Source: Miscanthus floridulus
Taxonomy: Eukaryota > Streptophyta > Magnoliopsida > Poales > Poaceae
Direction of reading: 5' to 3'
Length of the DNA: 64,000 nt
Assembly (NCBI RefSeq): GCF_019320115.1
Contig: NC_089597.1
Location: forward strand, 123,095,485-123,159,484
Below the pieces are notes generated by a model. It saw only the letters and a list, made by a program, of their open reading frames with translations. It was not told where the DNA came from and searched no databases. The position numbers and the translations under genes were made by a program. Position 1 is the first letter of the stretch, and each line of letters begins with the position of its first letter. Below, piece by piece: positions 20,897 through 31,173 of this stretch.

Positions 20897-21790
20897 TAGT
20901 AATTTGCACCAAAACATCAAACAATAGAACATTGCTTTTTTTAATGCACCATCAGGAGCTCTGCCTTTCAATTAAATAAAAAGAGTTGACCTAGTTTATA
21001 AAGAAATCCAGGCATGAAAACCTTACACTTTCATGGTTAATTAAAGGAAAACCAGCAGAAAAACCCTAACGTCAACGGCATGGCCAAAATGACCAACCCA
21101 AAACGTCAGAGCCTGCTGGAAGTTATTGTTGTCGAGGTCGAAAACATAGCCAAGCAGCTTCAACTTCACCTGCGTGGAAAACTAACACCGCCCTAAAGAG
21201 ATTGTTGAGCGTCATCTTGTTGAGCGTCATCGTTGTCGAGCTATGCCAAACCCAAGAGCATAGCAACTCCGACTTCACCGTAGCAAACTCTTTCAAGCAA
21301 GTCAAGCATCCTTGCATGGTGCTGCATGAGAGTGCCAAGAGGCAACCTGTGAACAAGACCTTTGAAATGACCCCATAAGGAAGGATGCATCGTCGGGAGC
21401 ACTGCCATCGCTCGTCTAGGATGTGGATAGGGCTTTCACCTGAAGAGCCTTGCAAAGTCGGAGGGATCGAGGGCAACTCAATGACGCCCCAACAGGAAGA
21501 GCAGCGCCGTCATTGGCTCTCGCCACGCCGACCAAGTCCTAAACCCGAGCCATCCATCCACACCCGCTGCGTTGAAGTGTGACATGCCAAGAGGATCATC
21601 CATGAAGCCATGGATGTGCGCAACCCGCCAACACCACCACACAGCGCCAAACCAAGACCCATGCTGAGTTGCCATTGTCATCGATGTCGCCCAAAGGCAC
21701 AGTTAAGGTTACACCTCAGCCGCCACTTGACGCTAGCCATGCCGACCCATCGCGCGGTTGGCGCCCTTAACTATATCTTCATTGGCTGCT
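20897..21790. other. non-coding interval between MITEs
   Basis: Contains an unclassified GC-richer block (21060-21760), open in short frames on both strands, with no recognisable domain. Phrases such as TTGTTGAGCGTCATC occur twice near 21200. It may be a degraded retroelement fragment, but I cannot assign a class. Confidence 0.35.
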
Positions 21791-21791
21791 T

Positions 21792-22229
21792 TCTTATATT
21801 CCAAATTATAAGGCCTTGCTTGGAACCATTACCTGCTAATAGTTGGCTAGCTAATAGCTCATAGCTAATATTAGCTAGCTAACTATTAGCTGCTTTGATT
21901 CAACTAGTGATGTAGTTGTTAGTTAGACATTCAACTAACCATTATCTAGACTATTAGCTAGACCCATTTGGATCCAAAGAAGCTAATTATTAACAACTAA
22001 CTATTAGCTCTGTAGATCCAAACATGACCTAATTAAGTCATTTTGGCTTTATCATCTCTAACATTGACAAGTTTATTTATAGAAATATATATTGAATATT
22101 GAATAATGGGTTGAATGAAACTAATTTGGTGTTGTAAATAATGTTAGTACTTTTTTAAAGATTTAGTCAAATTAGATAAGTTTAACTTAGAATAACACCA
22201 AAATAACTTATAATTTGGAATTGAAGGAT
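21792..22229. mobile_element. eroded Stowaway-like MITE split by a Tourist-like MITE
   Basis: Its two halves (to 21811 and from 22030) match the Stowaway at 20644-20896, sharing CCAAATTATAAG, CATCTCTAACATTGACA and TTGGTGTTGTAAAT. The homology continues beyond the right terminus (TAATTTG-ACCA-AACATCA), so DNA outside the MITE was duplicated with it. Confidence 0.6.
21812..22029. mobile_element. Tourist-like MITE (PIF/Harbinger type, 218 bp)
   Basis: Flanked by TAA on both sides (21809-21811, 22030-22032), with ends GGCCTTGCTTGGA and TCCAAACATGACC that are imperfect inverted repeats. A TAA duplication is typical of PIF/Harbinger. The interior is rich in GCTAATAG and CTATTAGC inverted words. 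It lies inside the eroded Stowaway copy. Confidence 0.7.
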
Positions 22230-23675
22230 AATAATAATTTGGACCACAACATCACATAATAGAAACTCCTAATAAACTCATAAACATATCTAGCCTATAA
22301 ACAGGTGACAAAATCCGGTCGGGTTATTGCTTTACTGTGAAATGGAAAAAATACTCACAATACCAATTTGAGTTGTTGGATCAACGTCCAGTAGCTGGAA
22401 AAAGGATAAAAACCAGTCAGCTGATGAGAAGCAGACATATTATACTTTACAAACGGACTTGCTAGTGCCTGGACATCCGATCCAGGCGCTAGCATTTGGA
22501 CGGTGCCCGAATAGGGAGCGAGTGAGCGTCTAGAGCGTCGGGCTCGTGAGTGACCACACCAGCAGTGGGCCCGCTGAAAGGTCCTAATAGCTAGAGGGGG
22601 GTTGAATAGCCTATTAATTTTTTTTACAACAACACTTAACAAACCGGTTAGATAAATATGAGTCGAAACGAAAGTTGTGCTAGCCTACTAAAAATGCAAG
22701 CCATCTACCACAATTCTAGTGACTATGATCTCTAAGCGCACAAAGGCTATGCACTACTCTGAGTTAGTGTGCTCTCAAAGACTAACTAAAGAGCCACACT
22801 GACCACTAGACCCGACACAAGCTTGCTCTCAAAACTAATTACACTAAAGAGCGAAGCAACACTAGAAATGTAAATACAAGAGAGGGGATGTGATGATTAT
22901 ACCGCCGTGTTGAGGAATTAAGACAATCACAAGATGATCACAATCGATCACAATGAGTACCTTTTGGCTCTCCGCCAGAGAAATGTCAAGAACCCCTCAC
23001 AATCACCACGATCGGAGCCAGAGACAAGCATCTTCCTCCGCTCGACGACCCTCGCTGCACCAAGCCATCTAGGTGGTGGCAACCACCAAGAGTAACAAGC
23101 GAAACTCACAGCAAAACACGAACACCAAGTGCATCTAGATGCAATCACTCAAGCAATACACTTGGATTCACTTCCAATCTCACAAAGATAATGAATCTAT
23201 GATGGAGATGAGTGGGAGGGCTTTGGCTAAGCTCACAAGGTTGCTTTGCCAATGCAAATGGCCAAGAGAGTGAGCTTGAGCTGTCTAAGGGGCTTAAATA
23301 GGAGCCCCCACGAAATAGAGCCGTTGGGCTCCTCACTGCACACTTCTCGGGGTGACCGAATGCGCTGGTCATGCTGACCGGACACACAGCCTTAGCGTTC
23401 GGTCACTGCTAGCCATCCACGTGTCCCCCAGCGTTCAACGTCCACCGCGAGATCACAACGGTCAACTCAGACGCCTGTGCGATTAAGTAACAATCGGACG
23501 CACCGTCATGGAGACCGGACGTGCTGATCCATAGTCAGCACCCCCCTGCGCTCCACAGCCACGCCGTGATCGGACGCGCCGCTCCCCGCGAGAACCGAGA
23601 GTCAGGTCATTTCCAGTAAGCTCCCCGAGCGGCAAATTCATGACCGGACGCGTCAGGTGCACGCAACCGGACGCG

Positions 23676-25538
23676 TGAAAGGTCCTAATGGCTAGAGGGG
23701 GGTGAATAGCCTAATAAAAATTTCTACAACAACACTTAACAAAATGGTTAGACTATTATGAGGCGAAGCAAGTGTTGCGCTAGCCTACTCAAAATGCAAG
23801 CCACCTACCACAATTCTAGTTTAGATAATATCTTTTCACACAATAGCTATGACACTACTCTATGTTAGTGTGCTCTCAAAGGCTAACTAAAGAGCCACAC
23901 TAACCAAGCAAGCAAGCTCTCACAACTAACTATACTAAAGAGCTTGTCAACTAGTTTGCGGTAAAGTAAAGAGAGTGATCAAGAAGATTATACCGCCGTG
24001 TAGATGAAGGAACCAATCAATCACAAGGATGAATAACAATGAAGACCAATCACCTCGGAATCAATGATGAACACAATGATTTTTTACCGAGGTTCACTTG
24101 CTTGCTGGTAAGCTAGTCCTCGTTGTGGCGATTCACTCACTTGGAGGTTCACGCGCTAATTGGCTTCACACGCCAAACCCTCAATAGGGTGCCGTACAAC
24201 CAACACAAGATGAGGATCACACAAGCCACGAGCAATCCACTAGAGTACCTTTTGGCTCTCCGCCGGGGAAAGGTCAAGAACCCCTCACAATCACCACGAT
24301 CGGAGCCGGCGACAATCACCACCTCCGCTCGATGATCCTCGCTGCTCCAAGCCGTCTAGGTGGCGGCAACCACCAAGAGTAACAAGCGAAATCCGCAGCG
24401 AAACACGAACACCAAGTGCCTCTAGATGCAATCACTCAAGCAATGCACTTGGATTCACTCCCAATCTCACTATGATGATGAATCAATGATGGAGATGAGT
24501 GGGAGGACTTTGGCTAAGCTCACAAGGTTGCTATGTCAATGAAAATAGCCAAAGACATGAGCTACAGCCGGCCATGGGGCTTAAATAGAAGCCTCCACGA
24601 AATAGAGCCATTATACCCCTTCACTGGGCATAACACGGGCTGACCGGACGCTCCGGTCCAACTGACCGGACGCTGCTCCTCAGCGTCCGATCGCCCAATG
24701 GCGGCCACGTGTCTCTTGCGTTCAACTGTGAACGTTTGATCTCAACGGTCAAAATGTTGACCGGACACTCTGACAGAGCTGACCGGACGCTGGACCCTCA
24801 GCGTCCGGTCGTTTACAGTAAGGGTCCAAAATGTGTTTTTGCCGACCGGACACTCCCGAGCGTCCGGTGCTTAACCCTAATCACTGTGCCGACCGACAAT
24901 ACGACCGGACACAGCCCTTCAGCGTCCGGTCATTTGACCGATGCCAGCAACTTCGCTGCTACACCTGACCGGACGTGTCGATCCAACCGAGGCCAGCGTC
25001 CGGTCACTTCTAGTGACCTCCGTCTTTTCTGTCTAGGGCGCCAGTGGAGTTTCTTACCCTTGCTCCCAAACTTCACCACCCTTGATCAAATGTGCCAACC
25101 ACCAAGTGTATCACCTTGTGCACATGTGTTAGCATATTTTCACAAACATTTTCAAGGGTGTTAGCACTCCACTAGATCCTAAATGCATATGCAATGAGTT
25201 AGAGCATCTAGTGGCACTTTGATAACTGCATTACGACATGAGTTTCACCCCTCTTAATAGTACGGCTATCAAACCTAAATGTGATCACACTCTCTAAGTG
25301 TCTTGATCACCAAAACAAAATAGCTCCTATGGTTTATACCTTTGCCTTGAGCTTTTTGTTTTTCTCTTTCTTCTTTCCAAGTCCAAGCACTTGATCATCA
25401 TCATGGTGTCATCATCATCATGCTATGATCTTTGTTTGCTTCGCAACTTGGAGTGTGCTACCTATCTCATGATCACTTGATAAACTAGGTTAGCACTTAG
25501 GGTTTCATCAATTCACCAAAACCAAACTAGAGCTTTCA
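23676..25538 (-). mobile_element. nested copia solo LTR (1863 bp)
   Basis: Ends TGAAAGGTCC and GAGCTTTCA, with a perfect ACGCG duplication at 23671-23675 and 25539-25543. Same LTR family and orientation as the LTR it sits in. It contains a CCGGACGC array at 24640-25010. No internal domain remains. Confidence 0.92.
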
Positions 25539-25616
25539 ACGCGCCACTGCGTCAGGTCCTTACCGCGCTCACTCAGCTGCTTACATTACTGTACGTCACC
25601 TGTGACCGAACGCAGG

Positions 25617-27731
25617 TGAAAGGTCCTAATATTGCTAGAGGGGGGGGTGAATAGCCTATTTAAAAATCTACAAGGTCACTAGAGCAATTTGATTCGTAAG
25701 ACAAATAGCGAAATGCAAACTTGCTCTAGCTCTACAAGGGTTGCAAGCCACCTATCCAACAATTCTAGTTGCTATGATCACTAAGCACACAATTTGCTAA
25801 GTCACTACTCACTAAGAGCTCTCACACTTGCTATACTAAAGAGCTCCACTAGATGAACTTAAACTACAAAGCAAGCTCTCAATTCTAGCTACACTAAAGA
25901 GCTTGCTACAACTAGTTTGCGCTAATATAAATGAGTGAGTAGGATGATTATACCGCCGCGTAGAGAAGTGAACCAATTACAAGATGAATACCAATTCAAT
26001 CACCGGGAGAATACCAAAGGGCAAGAGACAACCAAATTTTCTCCCGAGGTTCACGTGCTTACCGACACGCTAGTCCCCGTTGTGTCGACTAACACTTGGT
26101 GGTTCGGCGGCTAAGAGATGTTGCACAAACCTCGTCCACACAATTGGACACCGTAAGAACCTACCCACAAGTGAGGTAACTCAATGATATGAGCAATCCA
26201 CTAGAGTTACATTTTGGCTCTCCACCGGAGAAGGCACAAGACCCCTCACAATCACCAGGAGATGGTCACGAACAATCACCAACTCATACCAATCCTCCTC
26301 TGCTGCTCCAAGTCATCTAGGTGGCGGCAACCACCAAGAGAAATAAAGCCACAACGATCCCCAAGTGCCACTAGATGAAATCACTCAAGCAAATGCACTT
26401 GGAATCACTCCCAATCTCACTATGATGATGAATTAATGATAGAGATGAGTGGAAGATGTTTGCTTAGGCTCACAAGGATGTCAAGTATGTCAAAGTGCCA
26501 AGAGAAATGCCTTGGATCTGGCCAAACACTATTTATAGACATCCCCAAAGTAATAGAGCCGTTAGGCTTAGCATTGGGCTCACCGTGTAGGGACTAGACA
26601 CGCCGATCAAGATGACCAAACGCTCAGCCCCCTGCGTCCGGTCGTAGGGATGCGTCCACGTGTCCCCGCTTTGAATGTCGTTCGTTGATCTCCAACGGTC
26701 GAAAATGGTCAGTGCGGTTAGTCAAGTGACGACCGGACTCACTACTTGCGCCACCTGATGCACGAGCCCTCAGCACCCTATCATTTCCAGAGAGGTTTTA
26801 GAGACATTTTCAACTGACCGGATGCATCTGATCGTCATCAACCTAACGCGCCCGACGTCCGGTCCTCACTACAGCTTAGTTACAATGCTGGTGTCATCGT
26901 ACGTTAGTTTCCACCTGACGTGCGCCCTGCGCGTCCGATCATTTCTAGTGAGCTCCTAGAGTGAGTTTTTCTTGACCAAACGTGTTAGGTCAACGGCGAC
27001 CTGACACGCCCCAACGTCCAATTAGTGCTAAGCTTCTTCGCGCGCTCACCCTCGGCTAACGTCAGCATGCGCCTGATGTTGTCGCTGCGCGTTCGATCAC
27101 GGACAACGCCTCCTCTGTAGAAAGTGACCGGACATGCCGGTGTGAACAAAGCCAACGTCCGATCGGTGCAGTGCCTCTGCTCGAGAGCTAGGGTTTAGGA
27201 CCAAACGCGTAGACCGTGCGTCCGGTCAGCACCCTTCGCCTCCTTTTCTTTTTCTAAGTCCTCAATTGCTTCGCCCTTGCTTCCAACTTGCTAACCACAA
27301 AATGTAGAACTTGTGTGCACGTGTGTTAGCATTTTTCAAAGCATTTTACAGGGGTCAAAGTTAGCACACTAGGTTCCTAAATACATATGCAGAAGTCATG
27401 TCACCTAGTAGCACTCGATAAACCATTTAGCCAAAGATTTCCCCTCTTTATAGTACGGCTATCGATCCTAAGTCACTCACACCCTCTATGGTGTCTTGAG
27501 TGCAAAATAAAAACATATCTTATACCTTTGCCTTGATCTTCTTGGTTTTTATTTTTCTCTTTCTTCTTTTCCAAGTTGAGCTTGATCATCTTCATTTCAT
27601 GTCCACCTCCATCACCATGGACCTCATTTTGCTCAATCACTTGGATTGCACCAACCTAGATCATCTCATCGCTCATGACAAAGGTTAGTGCTAGGTTTCA
27701 TCAATTATCCAAAACCAAACTGGGGCTTTCA
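25617..27731 (-). repeat. 3' LTR of the deleted copia element (2115 bp)
   Basis: Runs from TGAAAGGTCC to GGGGCTTTCA. The complement of a polypurine tract (ATCTCCCCCATTTT) follows at 27732-27745, proving minus orientation. The motif array at 26570-27230 is more eroded than in the other LTRs, with many CCGG sites changed to CTGA or CCAA forms. Confidence 0.88.
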
Positions 27732-28859
27732 ATCTCCCCCATTTTGGTAATTGATGACAACCTATTTACAAAGATATTCAATGAAATCTTTTTGAATTCA
27801 TGTTGGTTGCCCAAGCATATTACTATGTGTAAAGATTATGGACAAGTTCCATCAACCCAATTTGGTAGTATTAGCTCCCCCAGCATATGTGCTAAGAGTT
27901 TGGATTTGAAAGCTTGCACAGATACATGAATTGGAAGTTTGGGAGAGTAATAGCTACCAAATGATGCTAAGGTGTAAAGAATGGACCTTTGAAGCGTGAT
28001 ACCAATCGGAGTTGCCAATCTACACCATCCTTAGCACCATTAGTAACTAGACATTCACAAAAACTAGAAAACCCAATGATATCAATATTATATGAAACGG
28101 TCTAGTTTTTACATGATAAGCACAAGTCTAGTTACTCTTCCTATGCATGCTAGTGCTTCATTCGTCATTCAAATTACTACTAGCATACACCACACAAGCA
28201 TGGATATGGAATTTAAAACTTGTGCCATGCAAGCAAACATATGTACTGCACATTCAAATGCAACATACAAGTTTATGAGCTTGCTCCCCCCTACTTGTGT
28301 GCTTCAAATTTTAATTGATCCCCTTACAATGTCTTTTCATTTGTTTGCTCCCCCTATCTCTTACTATCTTTGTGAACTCTCTCCCCCTTTGTCAACAATT
28401 AGCACAAAAGGTGAGCTCAAATTTTAGATAGGTTGAGGTGAAACCATGTGAAGTGAGAATCATTTTCCCAATTTGGTTCAATCTAGATCACTTACAAAAG
28501 ACATTTAACTCGGTTTGATCCAAGGGCAAGCTTCTTCACACCTCCAAGTGAGGGTTATCATGCACCATGTTTTGTTAAACACTTATTGCTCATTTTCTAT
28601 ATCAAACACTAGGTTCACAAGCCCACAAACATATCATATGCTATCACTAGATCATTTCAAGCATACAAGCAATAGTGGTACCATACATGCATCAAATTCA
28701 TTTGATTTCCATGAATGATCCTAAGATATATGAGGAATGACTAGATGCACTAAACAAGTCCTTAGCAATGATGAATGACATGTCAGTGAACTTTACCTTG
28801 CTTTGCTCGAAGGAGAGTCATGTCATATAATGGGGGTGCATTAACACATATTTGAGAAG
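27732..28859 (-). other. polypurine tract and post-pol region of the deleted copia element
   Basis: The minus-strand equivalent of 63290-63960 in the plus element, including CTCCCCC-containing runs (28285, 28350, 28380) that are the complement of the GGGGGAG motifs. Non-coding; the short open frames here are not genes. Confidence 0.7.
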
Positions 28860-29054
28860 TCAAGTATGTTCAATTCATTCCTTAGCTTGCAAAACCTCTT
28901 CTCATCAAGTGGCTTGGTGAATATATCAGCAAGTTGATCATCGGTGCCCATACTCTCAATAGAAATGTCCCCTTTTTATTGGTGATCTCTTAGGAAATGA
29001 TGGTAGACATCTATATGCTTTGTTCTTGAATGTTGAACCGGATTGTTGGTGAGC
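28860..29054 (-). pseudogene. pol: copia RNase H C-terminal fragment
   Basis: The complement encodes the end of copia pol (the [14 protein letters not shown] block and the [17 protein letters not shown] block), closely matching 63090-63287. It stops at the TTC target duplication of the CACTA insertion and continues at 41269 on the other side. Confidence 0.8.
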
Positions 29055-29089
29055 TTCCACTAGTAGAGAACAGACCTTTGATCCTCGGT

Positions 29090-29380
29090 CAAAATGGACT
29101 CTAGTCCCGGAATTTTTTGCCCCCGGGACTAGAAATACCTTTAGTCCCGGTTGGTGGATCCAACCGGGACTAAAGGCCCCTGCCCAACGGCTACTGCGCC
29201 AGACAGAGGTGGCAGGGACCTTTAGTCCCGGTTGGAGCCACCAACCGGGACTAAAGGTAGACTTCTACTCCCGGTTGGTGGCTCCAACCGGGAGTAAAGG
29301 TCTACTCCCGGGCCGTGGCTGCGCCCGGGGTTGGAAAGTTACCTTTAGTCCCGGTTGGATCTATCAACCGGGACTAAATG
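29090..29380. repeat. CACTA left subterminal repeat array
   Basis: About ten copies of AGTCCCGG or ACTCCCGG and their complements, often as hairpin pairs (CCCGGTTGG...CCAACCGGG). In En/Spm such repeats are bound by the element's TNPA protein. TTTATAAATC at about 29388 follows directly and may be the first promoter. Confidence 0.85.
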
Positions 29381-29385
29381 TTCTC

Positions 29386-29394
29386 CCTTTATAA
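29386..29394 (+). promoter_or_regulatory. candidate first CACTA promoter (TATA)
   Basis: TTTATAAAT directly after the subterminal array and before a C-rich leader. The spacing is like that of the second promoter at 35253. Confidence 0.5.
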
Positions 29395-29760
29395 ATCGGC
29401 CGTCTCCTCCTTCCTCCCCGAGCCCGAGCTCAGCACATTTTGAAGCTCACTGCAGTAGTGTTCTTGCTTCCTCCCTCCCTCCATTGTTCCTCCATCCATT
29501 CTTCGATTCCTCCGTCGATTCTTCAGTTGTAAAGGTTACCAATCTCATACTCTCATTTTTTACCATTTTCTTATGCCATTTTATTCACTATATATATTTA
29601 TGGTTCTTTATTATGGTTTTTTTTCATTTGTAAGCAATTTGAGCTCAAAATCACTTTAAGCTTGCATATTTACATGAAAGAAGGTTAAAGTATATATAAA
29701 TATAAAGTTAGAAAATAGTTAGAAAATTATAGCAAATCCTTACTAGTTGAACTTGCGGAC

Positions 29761-29944
29761 CGTGTTCAGGTCGGCGAGGATGTTCTCTGCCGAGCGGTAA
29801 CGGACGTCAAGGAGGAGCTTTGATTCTACGAGGGAGAGCGATAACGGTCGTGGAAGACCGTGTTCCCTTCCTCGTAGAATCGGAGCTCTTCCTTGACCAA
29901 GTACGGTGCCGTCCGGTGGAGAAATCCTCGCCAAGCTGATCACG
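29761..29944 (+). ncRNA. candidate miRNA-like foldback, copy 1
   Basis: The left arm (29761-29850) and right arm (29862-29944) are inverted copies along almost 80 nt. An uninterrupted core TGATTCTACGAGG pairs with CCTCGTAGAATC around a loop of about 25 nt. The arms contain no coding frame. CACTA elements in rice are known to carry a microRNA gene (miR820), so a regulatory small RNA is plausible; the sequence here does not match miR820 as I know it. Small-RNA production is not shown. Confidence 0.5.
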
Positions 29945-30102
29945 TAAGCAAGGTCAACTAGTACGGATGGTTATTTATTCACATGTCCCGATATCGTCGT
30001 AGTAGTCTGTCAATCACCGTACCTAAACGTAGTATATATAAATAAAAACTTAGAAAATAGTTAGAAAATTATAGAAAATCCGTATTAGTTGAACTTGCGG
30101 AC

Positions 30103-30286
30103 CGTGTTCAGCTCGGCAAGCATGTTCTCTGTCGAGCGGTAACGGACATCAAGGAGGAGCTTTGATTCTACGAGGGAGAGCGACAACGGTCGTGGGAGAC
30201 CGTGTTCCCTTCCTCATAGAATCGGAGCTCTTCCTTGACCAAGTACGGTGCTGTCCGGTGGAGAAATGCTCGCCGAGATGATCACG
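30103..30286 (+). ncRNA. candidate miRNA-like foldback, copy 2
   Basis: Same length (184 nt) and fold as copy 1. Several differences between the copies keep or improve pairing. For example, a G-C pair near the base of the stem (GAGGAT/ATCCTC) becomes C-G (AAGCAT/ATGCTC). One arm change does open an A-C mismatch. Confidence 0.5.
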
Positions 30287-30552
30287 TAAGCAAGGTCAAC
30301 TAGTACGGATGGTTATTTATTCACACGTCCCGATATCGTCGTAGTAGTCTGTTATGTGTGTACATTCCCATTCTTCTGTTAATTTGCGGAAATATCATAT
30401 GAATTACTTACCTGCCGCAGTAAAAGACGAGAACACAATGACCATTAAAAATATCATTGTTTAGAGATCTAGATAATTTTATAGTTTGTTAATTTTATTT
30501 GTTTATAAAAGAAGAAATTTATAGTGTATTAAAAAATGAGTATAGAGAGTAG

Positions 30553-31088
30553 ATGGCAACTGCTTCCGGGTCCTCGGCCTCTCATGGGTTTCCAAAGCGA
30601 CTTAGGCCGGGCCTTCCTCTCATTCCATGCGGCAAGTGTCGTGATGAGATGAAGATTGTGATGGAGTACCGAGTGAAGAAGGAGGGTCCCAACAAGGATC
30701 GTATCTTCTACAAGTGTCCGGATCGCAATGTGAGTTATTTTATCGTATTTAATGATTATGGTTAGTTTATACCTATTTTCATGATGGTTGTGATTAAAGT
30801 TCTAATTTTTTGTTTTAATTTCAGTGGGATGGCAGTGGACGATGTTCAGGCTTCTACTGGGAGGAAGAGTATGTTGAACTCGTGCAAAAATATCTTGCAC
30901 AACAGGCAGATACGGCGGCTAATGAGGCAGTGATCCAGCCGAAGAAGCCCAAAGATGTTGCACAATCGGGGGATCTGTCTGTTTTAGTTGAGATTGGTCG
31001 CGAAATCCTTGTGCTCCTGAAATGTATTTTAGCTTTAGTTCTTTTAGTGGTAGTTGGGATTGTCTACATTGTAGCGATGCTTTCATAA
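30553..31088 (+). CDS. GRF-type zinc-finger protein with C-terminal membrane segment (CACTA-borne)
   Basis: Two exons: 30553-30729 (59 codons) ends before GTGAGT; exon 2, 30825-31088, starts after TTTCAG. Both are in phase 0 and give a 146-residue protein. Residues 20-75 form a GRF zinc finger: C-x2-C, then a cysteine in FYKCPDRN and another in GRCSGFYW, with the conserved Phe-Tyr-Trp pattern. GRF fingers bind single-stranded nucleic acid in other proteins. The last ~25 residues are strongly hydrophobic (Leu/Val/Ile), probably a tail anchor. Small GRF/membrane proteins are frequent near grass transposases, but their role is unknown. No stop or frameshift is seen. The gene lies between the hairpin units and the transposase on the same strand and might share their transcript. 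Confidence 0.7.
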
Positions 31089-31173
31089 ATTTGTATCTTT
31101 TGTGGTGGCACGCATGTTGTATAAATAATTAATTATGATCTAGGTTTTAATATGATATTTATGTCATGTAATG

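Larger units (their letters stand above)
29680..30352 (+). repeat. two tandem ~327-bp units in the CACTA leader
   Basis: Units at about 29690-30020 and 30025-30352 share nearly all bases, from an AT-rich start (TTAGAAAATAGTTAGAAAATT) to GTCGTAGTAGTCTGT. Each carries one long hairpin. Confidence 0.85.

Noticed and set aside
27500..27688. 62-codon frame nearly identical to one at 42250-42438
   Set aside because: Both lie in corresponding parts of the two LTRs of one element on the non-sense strand. The likeness is LTR identity, not a protein family.
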